Source: Mesosutterella porci (lineage in GTDB: Bacteria; Pseudomonadota; Gammaproteobacteria; Burkholderiales; Burkholderiaceae_F). From it: a DNA stretch of 64,000 bases. Positions 54,569 through 63,187 of this stretch are shown here, in pieces. The notes under the pieces are model-generated. The model saw nothing but the letters and a program-made list of their open reading frames with translations, was not told the DNA's origin and did not search any database. The DNA lies in contig NZ_JAKNCT010000001.1 of the NCBI RefSeq assembly GCF_022134585.1, positions 186,001-250,000 of the forward strand, given 5' to 3'. Every line of letters starts with the position of its first letter. Within the stretch, counting starts at the first letter, position 1. The translations under genes and the position numbers were made by a program.

Positions 54569-56331
54569 GCCCCCGTATCCGCCGGCGGAAGTTCAATTCT
54601 CACTTCCAAAGACCGAGATTTCGTCCGCTCGAAAAAGACTTTTCCCCTGTGCTCCTCGACCAGACTGCAGACAATCGGAAGCCCCAGGCCGAGTCCCTCG
54701 GGCTTGGTTGACTCGCCAAGGGCAGCAATTGCCCTGAACTCTTCGTCCGACAGAGCCCTGCCCCCGTCGGTAACCGTAAGGATTACGGTCTTTCCGCCCT
54801 GAAGGCGAAGCTCTATCCAAGGATTACCGGCCCCCGCCTGCGCTTGAGCGGAGTTTCTTAAAAGATTAATGACAACAAGTTCCATCTCCATGGGATCGCA
54901 GCGAATCACGGTCTGGTCACGATTCTCGAACAAAAGGCGAATGGGAATGCTGCCCGCGCTTGTCGTCTTGAAATTAGCGGCCGATCTCTCGAGGATGTCC
55001 GCAAAGCTGTGCGCATCTTCCCTGCTGGACTGCGACCTCACGTAATTGCGCACTTTTTCGACTATCGCGCTCGCCTTTTGGATCTGAGTGTTGACGGCCG
55101 CAATTCCCTCTTCAATATCCCGGTCCGGCTGTTGAATTTTCCGTCTTATGGCTTTTTCAATTCCGTAGGCGTAGCAGTTCAGGGCATTGAGGGGCTGCCT
55201 CAGCTCGTGAGCGAAGAGGCTTGCCATCTGCCCGATGGTCTGCAGGCGCTTCATCTTGTCGAGCCTGTTGCGGATTTTGTCCGCCTCGCCCCTCAAAGCC
55301 TTTTGCTCCTGCAGCGCATCCTCAAGCTGCCGGGTACGCTGCTTCACAAGCCTGCCCAAAAGCACCATGTTGCAAAGAAGGAAGAAAGCAAATCCCAGCA
55401 CGCCGGCCAACCACGGCCAGTAATGCGCGATAAGGCTTTTGACGGTGGGTTTCCTGTAGGATGCCCAGGGATCGGAGTCAAGTTCGTGGAGAGCGGAGTC
55501 GACGGCACTGAAATTGGCCCCGATCACCCAGAGCCGCTTCGAGCCTTCCGACTTGAGCGACAGGAGAGCGGAAAGGATCCTGTTGTAAGCCTGGTAGTCA
55601 AGCGTCGGCATGGTGGCAAGAGTCAGCCCCGGAAAGAGCTCCGTTGAATGGAGGCAGGAAAGGTTCTGGTCCTGCTTCGGGCGCAGAACAACCAAGTCCC
55701 GAGCATCGAACCCGCCTCGCTCGGATGCCCGCTCCAGGGTACAGGCGGGCAAAACCAGAACGTCGGCCTCGCCGGCCTGGAGCCTGCGGAGAGCCTGTGC
55801 CGGCGAAGCTTCATTGGCGGTGGCTTCGCTTAATTTTTCTTTCTGCCTCATCCTTTGCAGTTCCAGGTTGGCGCTCATGAGGGCAGTGCCAGAGAGCTTC
55901 CCGGAGGTTAAAAACCGCAGTCCCTTCTTTGAAAGCAGTTCATCGCTGGCCCCCGTCCCCAGCGGAGTCAGAAAAACGCTGCCTTCAAGCCGGTTCGGAT
56001 TGACGGAGCCTGCCGGCATAAGAACCGCGACGTCACGGGTTCCGCTCAGGCTTGACTGGCGGTAAAGGGTGCTGGAGGAAAGGAAAAGCTCCACCTGGTT
56101 TCTGGAAACGGCCCCAAGAAGATCCCTGCTCGCGTAGGGATGGATTTCCAGCCTGTAATCCGGAGCGAGGAGCCGGCCGAGGGAATCAAACGTCTTCTTG
56201 ACGAAAGGCTGCGCTTCCTGCGGGATTTCATCTTCGGCAAAGCCGATCCTCAGAACCTCCGAGCCTAACGAGGCGGTGCAGCCAAGCAACAGCGGGCCCC
56301 AAAGGAGGATCGCTCGCCAGGCCCGCCTCAT
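54565..56331 (-). CDS. Sensor histidine kinase with periplasmic phosphonate-binding-like domain, 588 aa
   Basis: A signal/anchor (residues 1-23) leads to a periplasmic domain (about 25-290) of the PhnD-like binding type: VLRIGFAEDEIPQEAQPFVK, SSTLYRQSSL, LKSEGSKRLW. One membrane span (about 304-326) and a coiled-coil linker follow, then the His-kinase core with His375 in FAHELRQPLNALN. The ATP domain has VINLLRNSAQAQ and GLGLPIVCSLVEEH. The layout resembles TtrS, the tetrathionate sensor. It overlaps the regulator gene downstream and the flavoprotein gene upstream by four bases each. The ligand is likely the substrate of that flavoprotein (inference). Confidence 0.9.
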   Translation of the reverse strand: MRRAWRAILLWGPLLLGCTASLGSEVLRIGFAEDEIPQEAQPFVKKTFDSLGRLLAPDYRLEIHPYASRDLLGAVSRNQVELFLSSSTLYRQSSLSGTRDVAVLMPAGSVNPNRLEGSVFLTPLGTGASDELLSKKGLRFLTSGKLSGTALMSANLELQRMRQKEKLSEATANEASPAQALRRLQAGEADVLVLPACTLERASERGGFDARDLVVLRPKQDQNLSCLHSTELFPGLTLATMPTLDYQAYNRILSALLSLKSEGSKRLWVIGANFSAVDSALHELDSDPWASYRKPTVKSLIAHYWPWLAGVLGFAFFLLCNMVLLGRLVKQRTRQLEDALQEQKALRGEADKIRNRLDKMKRLQTIGQMASLFAHELRQPLNALNCYAYGIEKAIRRKIQQPDRDIEEGIAAVNTQIQKASAIVEKVRNYVRSQSSREDAHSFADILERSAANFKTTSAGSIPIRLLFENRDQTVIRCDPMEMELVVINLLRNSAQAQAGAGNPWIELRLQGGKTVILTVTDGGRALSDEEFRAIAALGESTKPEGLGLGLPIVCSLVEEHRGKVFFERTKSRSLEVRIELPPADTGA

Positions 56332-57791
56332 GACTTCGCTCCCGCAATCGCATCCAGTGCAGCGATTCGTCCAAAAACCTGCGCCTTGCTGAAACCGGTG
56401 CCCATGATGAACGTCGTTCCGTGGAGCCCCCCGGTCACTTCCCCTGCGGCCCAGAGCCCGGGGATGACATGCCCCTTCCGATCAAGTACACGAGCATGGC
56501 CGTCAATCGTCACACCGCAATAGGTTCCAAGCAGGCACACTGTGGCCGGCATAATGAAAAAAGGTGGTTCAGCCACCGGCAGCAGAGCGGGATCCGCATT
56601 GGAAAGCTTGCCTCGCGGGGGATGCCCGCCCTTAAGACTGACGTTGTAGGCATCAATGCTTTTTTGAAGCTCCACGGGGTCCAGTCCTGCTGCACCTGCG
56701 GCTTCCTTAAGCGTCCGTCCGCGGATCACATAAGAGGGCACCCTTCCCCTTGAAAGGGGCTCCCAGAGATGCCTGTCGAAAGGGTGTGCCAGAGCTTCCT
56801 TGCGAATTTTTTCATCAAACACAAGCCAGCTTCTGCCTCCTGTTTGCATCAGGACTGAATCTGCGATTTTCTGGTATGGCAGCGACTCGTCCACGAACCG
56901 ATGGGAATCGGAGTTTACAATGACAGCCCCGTAGTAGGAGATAAGGGTCATGTCATCCACGGTCGAAGGATTCAAGGTAAAAGCGTAGGAACCCCGCAGG
57001 TACTGCATATCGGAAAGTCCCGCCCCGACAGAACGCGCCATCCGAAGGCCGTCTCCGCGCGAACCCTGGGCAGAAATGGAAGACACGAAGCGCATCCGGG
57101 GTGAAAAGGCGGCGAGCATTGCCCGGTTTCGGCCAAAGCCGCCGGTGGCGAGGACAACGCCGGCCCGTGATTTAAAGTTATAAATTTTCCCACCCTTCAC
57201 CGCTTGGCAGCCGCAGATTCTCCCGCTTCGGCGGTCCTGATCAAGGGTGCCCGCTCTCATGGAGCAGAAAATGTCCGCTCCCATCGATCTTGCCCGCCGG
57301 TAGAGTCCTGCGACGAGCGCTCTTGGATTCATCGCATGCGCACGTTCAACCCCCGCTCCGGGCACAACGGTTCTGGCTTCAATCCCTAGCGTGCTACGCA
57401 CCCAGTTGAACTGCCTGCGGTTGTTGTCGATGTAAGCTCTGACCTGCTCCTCGCTGTTCCTGTGCTGTCCAATCTCGAGGATGTCCTGATAGAAGCGCTC
57501 GTCCGAGTCCTGGATATGCAGTTTTCTCTGGAGTTCTGTGCCGGAAACTGCCCACAGCCCGCCGCAGATGGCGCTCGAACCCCCGACCACGGGCTCACTT
57601 TCGAGGACAGCCACCCGCCTCGCACCGGCCCCAAGCGCGATGCAGGCGGCGGTCAGCCCCGCGCCCCCCGCCCCGACAATCACAAGGTCATAGGCAGCCT
57701 CCGAAGCTGAAGCGGCGGGGAGACCCATCACGCCCTCTAGGGCGCAACCGGCAAAGCCGGCAAGGATCCGGCGGCGATTGAAGGATGGCAT
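56328..57791 (-). CDS. Exported FAD-binding flavoprotein with altered catalytic residues, operon leader, 487 aa
   Basis: A twin-arginine-type signal (NRRRILAGFAGCALEG) is followed by YDLVIVGAGGAGLTAACIAL (FAD Rossmann) and the fumarate-reductase-family body. Where fumarate reductases have FVNELTTR, this protein has FVDESLPY; where they have HHxMGG it has LLGTYCG; where they have GGxHGxNRLGG it has GGLHGTTFIMG. The substrate-binding Arg and His and the proton-donor Arg are thus gone, while a Tyr as in ketosteroid dehydrogenases appears. It overlaps the kinase gene by four bases. The start at 57791 has no clear ribosome site. Confidence 0.85.
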   Translation of the reverse strand: MPSFNRRRILAGFAGCALEGVMGLPAASASEAAYDLVIVGAGGAGLTAACIALGAGARRVAVLESEPVVGGSSAICGGLWAVSGTELQRKLHIQDSDERFYQDILEIGQHRNSEEQVRAYIDNNRRQFNWVRSTLGIEARTVVPGAGVERAHAMNPRALVAGLYRRARSMGADIFCSMRAGTLDQDRRSGRICGCQAVKGGKIYNFKSRAGVVLATGGFGRNRAMLAAFSPRMRFVSSISAQGSRGDGLRMARSVGAGLSDMQYLRGSYAFTLNPSTVDDMTLISYYGAVIVNSDSHRFVDESLPYQKIADSVLMQTGGRSWLVFDEKIRKEALAHPFDRHLWEPLSRGRVPSYVIRGRTLKEAAGAAGLDPVELQKSIDAYNVSLKGGHPPRGKLSNADPALLPVAEPPFFIMPATVCLLGTYCGVTIDGHARVLDRKGHVIPGLWAAGEVTGGLHGTTFIMGTGFSKAQVFGRIAALDAIAGAKS

Positions 57792-57841
57792 GATCAAAGA
57801 AATGGGCTGCGAAAACTCAAATTCCGCAGCCCATTTTATTA

Positions 57842-57871
57842 AAGAGGACCAGACTGGTCTGCTCTTTTTAG
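57842..57871. terminator. Bidirectional-looking terminator between the two flavoprotein genes
   Basis: AAAGAG, GACCAG and their complements CTGGTC, CTCTTT form a stem with small interruptions, flanked by T's on both strands. It lies about 25 bases beyond the stop of the gene at 57893 and 50 bases upstream of the next gene. Confidence 0.6.
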
Positions 57872-57892
57872 CTTCACATCAGAGCCGGTCAG

Positions 57893-59374
57893 TTACCTGG
57901 CCGCAGCGATGGAACGAACGGCGATGCGTCCGAAGCACATAGCCTTGGAGAAAGCCGTGCCGGTCATGTAGGAAGCCCCGTGCACGCCTCCCGTCATCTC
58001 GCCTGCGGCATAGAGGTGCGGAATCGTCTGCCCAAAGACATCCACCACCTCTGCCTTCGGCGTAATGCGGATGCCGCAGTAGGTTCCGATCATCGCACCG
58101 ACCGAGGGATAGATGAAGAACGGCGCTTTTTCAATCTTCACGAGCTTGCCCTTGCCGGACGCGAGGCCCTTTCTGCCGAATTCCGTGTCGTTGCCGGTGT
58201 CAACGGCCTTGTTGTATTTTGCGACCGTCTCGGCCACTGCTTTCGGGTCCAGGCCTGCCTTTTTCGCCGCCTCCTCGATCGTGTTGCCCATGAAAACGTA
58301 GGGCGGCACCTTGCCCTCGTCTATCGGCTTCCAGAGGATGCCGTCCTGCAGAGGATCCATCTTCATCGCGGTGCGGCGAATGGCATCGTCAAACACCATC
58401 CATGACTTGCCCTCGGGCTGCATGAAAGCGACGTCGGCCTGGATCTTGTAGGATACGGACTCGTCGATGAAGCGCTTGCCCATCTTGTTGATGAGGATCG
58501 CGCCCTTGAACTGGGTCAGCGCCATATCCTTGATGGTGGAGGGGTTGAGCTTAAAGCCGTAAGAGGCCTTGATGTAGTTCGTATCGACCATGTCGGCACC
58601 GTAGGCCTGCGCCATCAGAATGCCGTCGCCCTGAGTGCCGAGGCCCGCGATCACAGCGGCCTTCTCAAGCTGCGGGGCGTACTTCTTCAGCATCTGGGGA
58701 TTGCGGGAGAAACCGCCGGCAGCGAGAACAACGCCTTTCTTCGCCTCGATGAAGCGGACCTTTCCGCGCTGGTTCACGCGAACGCCTGCGATGCATTTTT
58801 TGGCCGAATCCCAGACCAAGCGCTCCACCTTAACGCGAGTGACAACCTTGATCCCGTGCTCTTCAGCGTACTTTTTATAGACCTGAAGCACTTCCGTCGG
58901 CTTGAAGGTATGGGCGCGCGGAACGCTCATGCCGCCCGACAGCGTCACTGAAACGGGCCTCACGCCGCGTTCGGTCACCCAGTCATAGAGGGCTTTGGAC
59001 TCATGGACATAGGCCCGCACCACTGCAGGGTCGTTCTGGTGGCGCCCGGTGGTCATCATGTCATTGAAAAAGAGATCCTCGGAGTCCTTGATGCCGCGCT
59101 TGGCCTGTTCGTCCGTCCCGCCAACGGCCCACTGTCCGCCGCAGATGGCAGACGAGCCGCCGTACGCCGGCTCTTTTTCAAGCACAATGGCAGTTAGATT
59201 GCTGGTCGCGGCCTGGGCAGCCGCAGAAAGTCCGGCACCGCCTGCGCCCACGATGACCACGTCATAGCTTTCGTCCCACTTCTGGGGCTTGTTCACCGGA
59301 ACAGCCTGGACCGGAGCCGCCAGAGAAGCTGATACCGCCGCGAGTCCCATTCCCAGAAACGTTCTTCTTTTCAT
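57893..59374 (-). CDS. Tat-exported FAD-binding flavoprotein with altered catalytic residues, 493 aa
   Basis: The start at 59374 follows a perfect AGGAGGAAA. The signal KRRTFLGMGLAAVSASLAAP is twin-arginine-like (KRR). FAD motif VVIVGAGGAGLSAAAQAA is at residues about 39-56. Like its neighbour at 56328, it has FIDESVSY in place of FVNELTTR, MIGTYCG instead of HHxMGG, and GGVHGASYMTGTAFSKAM instead of the Arg-containing GGxHGxNRLGG. The two are clear paralogues and share GTYCG and FSKA segments. It should be a periplasmic oxidoreductase with a substrate other than fumarate. A separate transcript is likely because of the terminator. Confidence 0.87.
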   Translation of the reverse strand: MKRRTFLGMGLAAVSASLAAPVQAVPVNKPQKWDESYDVVIVGAGGAGLSAAAQAATSNLTAIVLEKEPAYGGSSAICGGQWAVGGTDEQAKRGIKDSEDLFFNDMMTTGRHQNDPAVVRAYVHESKALYDWVTERGVRPVSVTLSGGMSVPRAHTFKPTEVLQVYKKYAEEHGIKVVTRVKVERLVWDSAKKCIAGVRVNQRGKVRFIEAKKGVVLAAGGFSRNPQMLKKYAPQLEKAAVIAGLGTQGDGILMAQAYGADMVDTNYIKASYGFKLNPSTIKDMALTQFKGAILINKMGKRFIDESVSYKIQADVAFMQPEGKSWMVFDDAIRRTAMKMDPLQDGILWKPIDEGKVPPYVFMGNTIEEAAKKAGLDPKAVAETVAKYNKAVDTGNDTEFGRKGLASGKGKLVKIEKAPFFIYPSVGAMIGTYCGIRITPKAEVVDVFGQTIPHLYAAGEMTGGVHGASYMTGTAFSKAMCFGRIAVRSIAAAR

Positions 59375-59709
59375 GATTTCCTCCTGACACACTCATGCGG
59401 ATAATCCGGACAGAACCTGCAGTCCCTCAAGACCGCGCAGCGCGGAGAGAGTGGACGCTGCGGGCCCCAGGGACTATTGCCCGTTAGGAGTATTTTCATA
59501 AATCGAAGTACCTAGGTATATTTGATTAATGTTAAATGTTCTGCGTTACCGATTCGGAAGGCTCAGATAAATCCGCCTGCGGCCGATGCTTTTTGCATGC
59601 AAGGAAAGGACTAGAACTTAATAATAATTATTATTATTAAATTTCATATATTTATAAGATGAATTCAGGTTCATGGTGCCATACCGGGAAAGGCTGGTAC
59701 CCACAGTCC
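59375..59709. other. A/T-rich upstream region with palindrome
   Basis: This region is upstream of the flavoprotein gene at 59374 and probably carries its promoter. It contains the simple palindromic run TAATAATAATTATTATTA at about 59619-59636, continued by further TTA units, in otherwise G/C-rich surroundings. No gene is seen. Confidence 0.5.
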
Positions 59710-60190
59710 TGATTTCAACACAAAAGCATGAAGTTTCTGACCCTCATCCGTTCAAACGTCTCCTAGGTACGCGAAGAAATTGATGCCTCTCGGGAAGAGG
59801 TTGGGAAACTAGAAGCCGTATGCTCGTTAGATCAAAAAGTGAGCGGCGTCACCTTCCGTCGCCTGCACCGGCTTTTCATTGTCCGACAACGCACTCGCGC
59901 GGCTTCGCGCGGGTGAAAAGGAAGAATTTGAACGTCGTCTGTATGTCTATGTCTTCTATAACAGGAACCACGCCGGCAGGGACGAGCAAAACTTAATCAA
60001 CGATCCACCCGAACTCAGGCGCGCCGTTGAGGCTGGAGATCCTTTGACCGATGCGGGCCAGAGGAAAGTCGAAAAGTTCCTCATCTGCAGCCGTGCCGGC
60101 CGAGGAGGCGCGCTCGAGGTCTCGTTTAACGAAGATGCCTTTAGACAGGCTGGACAGCTTTTTACAAGCATTGAACAACCAAAGAGCCGG
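59710..60190 (+). pseudogene. IS1634-type transposase, central fragment with frameshifts
   Basis: Pieces in two or three frames read MKFLTLIRSNVS, then EEIDASREEVGKLEAVCSLD and VSGVTFRRLHRLFIVRQ. From 59950 they read NLINDPPELRRAVEAGDPLT, GQRKVEKFLICSRAGRGGAL and EVSFNEDAFRQAG. This matches the central region of IS1634-type transposases, where ...KFL...GGGLEVSFNEEA... is typical. Neither the N-terminus nor the C-terminal YHF-like end is present. It is a dead remnant, complementary in extent to the N-terminal fragment at 12918-13383. Confidence 0.7.
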
Positions 60191-60262
60191 CGCAAGACTG
60201 CTTCCCGGCTCTTTCATAGCCTCCTCCCGTTAAGGAGGAAAACTAGATTTTTCCCAGCGCAA

Positions 60263-61765
60263 TCAATCGAGATAGGCTTTAAAGTCCTTGTCGAGCCTCG
60301 CAAGGGATTCGTTAATCTTCATCGTTTCAGACTTCGTCCACTTCCGGTTCTGTTCAATGACGTCGTCCGTACGCTCCAACGCCTTCTGGAGCTCTGCCTT
60401 CTGGGGGCCGCCGGAAGTCTTGCGGTTTGCAATGATGGCCGCAGGATTCAGCGCCTTCCTCAGGTCGGCTTCGCTCATCGGGCACTCGCGGGAGGCGGCC
60501 GGATATTCCTTGTCTATGACTTCGGCGTAAAACTGCTGCATCTTTGCGTAGGGAAATTCCGTCGGCTTGATATTGTGAGCCTTGGCGTAAGACACCATTT
60601 TGCTGGCGACATGGTGCCCGACGCGGAACGGCAGCTTGTAGTTGCGCATCAGCTCATCTGCAATTTCCTGCGAAGCCGTCCAATCACTGTTGAGCTCTTC
60701 AAGAGAGCGCTTCGGGTCAATGCGAAGGGCCTTCAAAACATGCATGTACTGGTCCAGCATCTTGATGGTGTCGTTCACCATCCGGGAATTCGGCGCAACG
60801 CGCTTCGGATCGATCATTCCCGGGACTATGTTGTGGGCGCGGATAACCGGCGACAGGCCCTCGCTGATGACGTTGCTCGCCGATTCACGCACGTTGATCA
60901 TCAGTCCGGGATTGCGCTTCTGCGGCATGGCCGACGAAACGTAGGTATTGCTGCCTCCCTCCTGAAGCAGAATCCAGGGACGGGGCTGGGCATACTGCAC
61001 AGACACGTCCTGAATAAAGCTGCCGACATGCAGAGCAATGGAAACAAGAATGGAGCCGAGCTCGACAGGCTCATCGACAGGCTTGATTTGGGCGGCGTCA
61101 TAAGCATTGGGCACCGGAGCGCTGAAACCTAGGTAGTTTGACATGCGCTCGCGGTTTAGAGACCAGCCTGTGCCGTTGAGCACCGTCGTGCCCATCGGGC
61201 AAAGGTTCAGCCGGGCATAAAACTGGCGCAGCCGTTCGGCATCGCGCGCAAAGCCGGACTGGAACCCTTGGAGATAATGCGCATAGCTGTTCGGCTGCGC
61301 CGCCACTCCGTTGGTGTAGTTGGGCACGATGGTGCCGACGTTGCTTTTGGCCAGTTCGTTGATCACCGCCATGGTATCGGCGAGCTTGCCGGAAAGCCGC
61401 AGAACGTTGTCGCGCATGATGGCCGAATAATAGGTTGCGTGCATATCCTGGCTGGACCTGCCGACATGAAGCATTGTGGCGTCCATGCCCGCCTCTTTGA
61501 TGAGATAGGGCTCGAATTTAATCACACGGCTCGGGCGCGGGCCGCCTTTCTTATTGCCATTGTCCAGCACCCTCTCAAGGCCGCCGGCTATTTTCCGGCT
61601 CACGCCTTTGGGCAGCAGTCCCTGCTCGGCATTGATGACAAGCGAGGCCTTGTTGATTTCACCAAGCCAAAAAAATTCATCGCGCTGCTGCGCGGCTTCC
61701 GCAGCACACCCCATCTGTGCGAACAACGCCGCTGACACGGAAAAAGCAATAAGCCCGAGTTTCAT
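60263..61765 (-). CDS. Exported argininosuccinate-lyase-like protein of the fumarase/aspartase superfamily, 500 aa
   Basis: A signal peptide (LIAFSVSAALFAQMGCAAEA) is followed by the superfamily's helical-bundle body. The signature loop is SSAMPQKRNP (residues 277-286), and HVGRSSQD (100-107) replaces the HTGRSRND of argininosuccinate lyase. At the catalytic T-H pair (YTHLQRAQP in family members) this protein has YTNGVAAQP, so His is replaced by Asn152. The rest of the active-site Ser loop is intact. The location is periplasmic, where no ordinary argininosuccinate lyase works. The start follows AAGGAGATT. It is divergent from a LysR gene that probably controls it. Reaction unknown; release of fumarate or another unsaturated acid is a reasonable guess. 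Confidence 0.85.
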   Translation of the reverse strand: MKLGLIAFSVSAALFAQMGCAAEAAQQRDEFFWLGEINKASLVINAEQGLLPKGVSRKIAGGLERVLDNGNKKGGPRPSRVIKFEPYLIKEAGMDATMLHVGRSSQDMHATYYSAIMRDNVLRLSGKLADTMAVINELAKSNVGTIVPNYTNGVAAQPNSYAHYLQGFQSGFARDAERLRQFYARLNLCPMGTTVLNGTGWSLNRERMSNYLGFSAPVPNAYDAAQIKPVDEPVELGSILVSIALHVGSFIQDVSVQYAQPRPWILLQEGGSNTYVSSAMPQKRNPGLMINVRESASNVISEGLSPVIRAHNIVPGMIDPKRVAPNSRMVNDTIKMLDQYMHVLKALRIDPKRSLEELNSDWTASQEIADELMRNYKLPFRVGHHVASKMVSYAKAHNIKPTEFPYAKMQQFYAEVIDKEYPAASRECPMSEADLRKALNPAAIIANRKTSGGPQKAELQKALERTDDVIEQNRKWTKSETMKINESLARLDKDFKAYLD

Positions 61766-62004
61766 CTGTCAATCTCCTTTTTTGGCCCCGCCGCCATCGA
61801 CGGGCGATTGCGCAGCATGGTAGCGGCCGGCCTCAAACCAATAAAAGCATTCATAGCAATTATTCATTTGCTGTTTATGCAATAATCAAAGCGGATTTGC
61901 ACCGTGCATGAGAGCAGAAATCCTGAAAGAGAAAGTTTCGGGGACATCCGCCCCTCGGCCGTTCCCTGTCGCCCGAGGGCTGAGCGAGTGCAAGGTTCGA
62001 GAAC
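61766..62004. promoter_or_regulatory. Divergent promoter region with a LysR-type dyad
   Basis: TGCAC and GTGCA flank a single C at 61898-61908, within TTTGCACCGTGCATGA, a plausible LysR (T-N11-A-like) site. An A/T-rich part at about 61840-61890 next to the lyase gene probably holds its promoter. Confidence 0.45.
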
Positions 62005-63051
62005 ATGAAACTTCAGAGTATTACCGCCTGGCGCTACCTGACAGCCTTTAGCTCTTTCGGACGCATCTGCGATGTGGCGTCCCATTTCGACGTCAATGCA
62101 TCCAGCGTGAGCCGAGCTCTCAGAGAGCTCGAAGCCTCCCTAGGCTATCCCCTGTTTCGCGCCGAAAGTCGAAATCTGCGCCTGACAGAGCGCGGGAAAG
62201 CCACTGTCAAGCTGATGAAGCCTGCCATTGAAATGTTTGACCGCCAAATCGCGCAGATCTCAAAACTTAACGCCTGCGTAAGCGGCCATATCCGTCTTTC
62301 TGTCGCCGGCGGCTTCGCCGCCAGCTTTCTACTGAACTACCTTGACCGCTTCAAGGCCTTGTACCCGGATATTGTTTTTGAAGTTTCATCCGGACGGAAA
62401 ATTCCAGCCCTTCGCAGCGGCGTCTGCGACATCGTTACGGTAACAGGCAGGCCCGAGGACGAGAATGTGGTCTTTCTGCCGCGAGGCATCAATCACTATG
62501 TGCCCGTTGCCAGCCCCGCTTTTCTCGAAAAAAACAGACAGCTTTCCTCCCCCGATGACCTCCGCCGAATCCGCGTCTTCGCCTATGGCGGAGCAGAAAG
62601 GGCTCCTACCCGGGTTCTAGTGCGCGGAAGGGAAAAATGCGAACTGGAGCTCAAGGAATACCTGCGCATCGACAGCGTCTTGGCCATCAAGCAGGCAGTC
62701 CTGCAGGGCAAGGGAATGGCCGTCGACCTTCCTGTCCTGCACTGTGCCGCAGAGCTTGCCGCAGGGAATCTCGTTCCGGTCCTCTCAGGCTGGCACCGGC
62801 CCGACGAAGAGCTTTACGTCGTAACGAGCCGGATTGGCTGGCAGGCTCCCCGGATCCGGATTTTTGCCCAGTGGTTTGCGGAGGAATCCCGGAAGGAATA
62901 CGAGCGCTGTTGGAAAGAGATCGAGCCTGTCCTCAACCGCTGCAGACTGAAACCCGGCAGCCAGGGGCGCACGGACTCTCCGAGAACGCCGTACTCCCCT
63001 GAAAGCGGGCACACAACGCCGACAACCCAGCTGAAAAAAGATCACTTTTGA
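62005..63051 (+). CDS. LysR-family transcriptional regulator, 348 aa
   Basis: It has an N-terminal winged helix (residues about 6-65: FGRICDVASHFDVNASSVSR, ALRELEASLGYPLFR) and the two-lobe effector domain to about residue 300. A Ser/Thr/Pro-rich tail of about 40 residues (KPGSQGRTDSPRTPYSPESG) extends past the normal end, so the protein is longer than the usual 300-310 aa. It resembles the LysR gene at 28763, including the shared SGWHR/E segment near residue 250. It is divergent from the exported lyase gene and likely regulates it. Confidence 0.88.
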   Translation: MKLQSITAWRYLTAFSSFGRICDVASHFDVNASSVSRALRELEASLGYPLFRAESRNLRLTERGKATVKLMKPAIEMFDRQIAQISKLNACVSGHIRLSVAGGFAASFLLNYLDRFKALYPDIVFEVSSGRKIPALRSGVCDIVTVTGRPEDENVVFLPRGINHYVPVASPAFLEKNRQLSSPDDLRRIRVFAYGGAERAPTRVLVRGREKCELELKEYLRIDSVLAIKQAVLQGKGMAVDLPVLHCAAELAAGNLVPVLSGWHRPDEELYVVTSRIGWQAPRIRIFAQWFAEESRKEYERCWKEIEPVLNRCRLKPGSQGRTDSPRTPYSPESGHTTPTTQLKKDHF

Positions 63052-63100
63052 TAACTTCTTTCATAGGCTGCGTCGTGCGGTAAAGCAAGTCCCAAAGCGT

Positions 63101-63138
63101 AGCAGGCAGGGAAATTCATTCATTTTCCCGCCTGCTTT
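63101..63138. terminator. Shared terminator between convergent LysR and flavoprotein genes
   Basis: AGCAGGCAGGGAAA pairs with TTTCCCGCCTGCT across about nine bases; T's follow on the plus strand and A's precede on the left. It lies between the stop of the LysR gene (63051) and the stop of the flavoprotein gene (63188). Confidence 0.75.
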
Positions 63139-63187
63139 CCTGGGACGGGCTCCCTGCAAAAAGAGGAAGCCATCGCAGATTCACTTT

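Noticed and set aside
59619-59640. TTA/TAA repeat as a possible CRISPR or functional repeat array
   Set aside because: It is a simple low-complexity A/T run of about 20 bases, with no spacers or unit structure.
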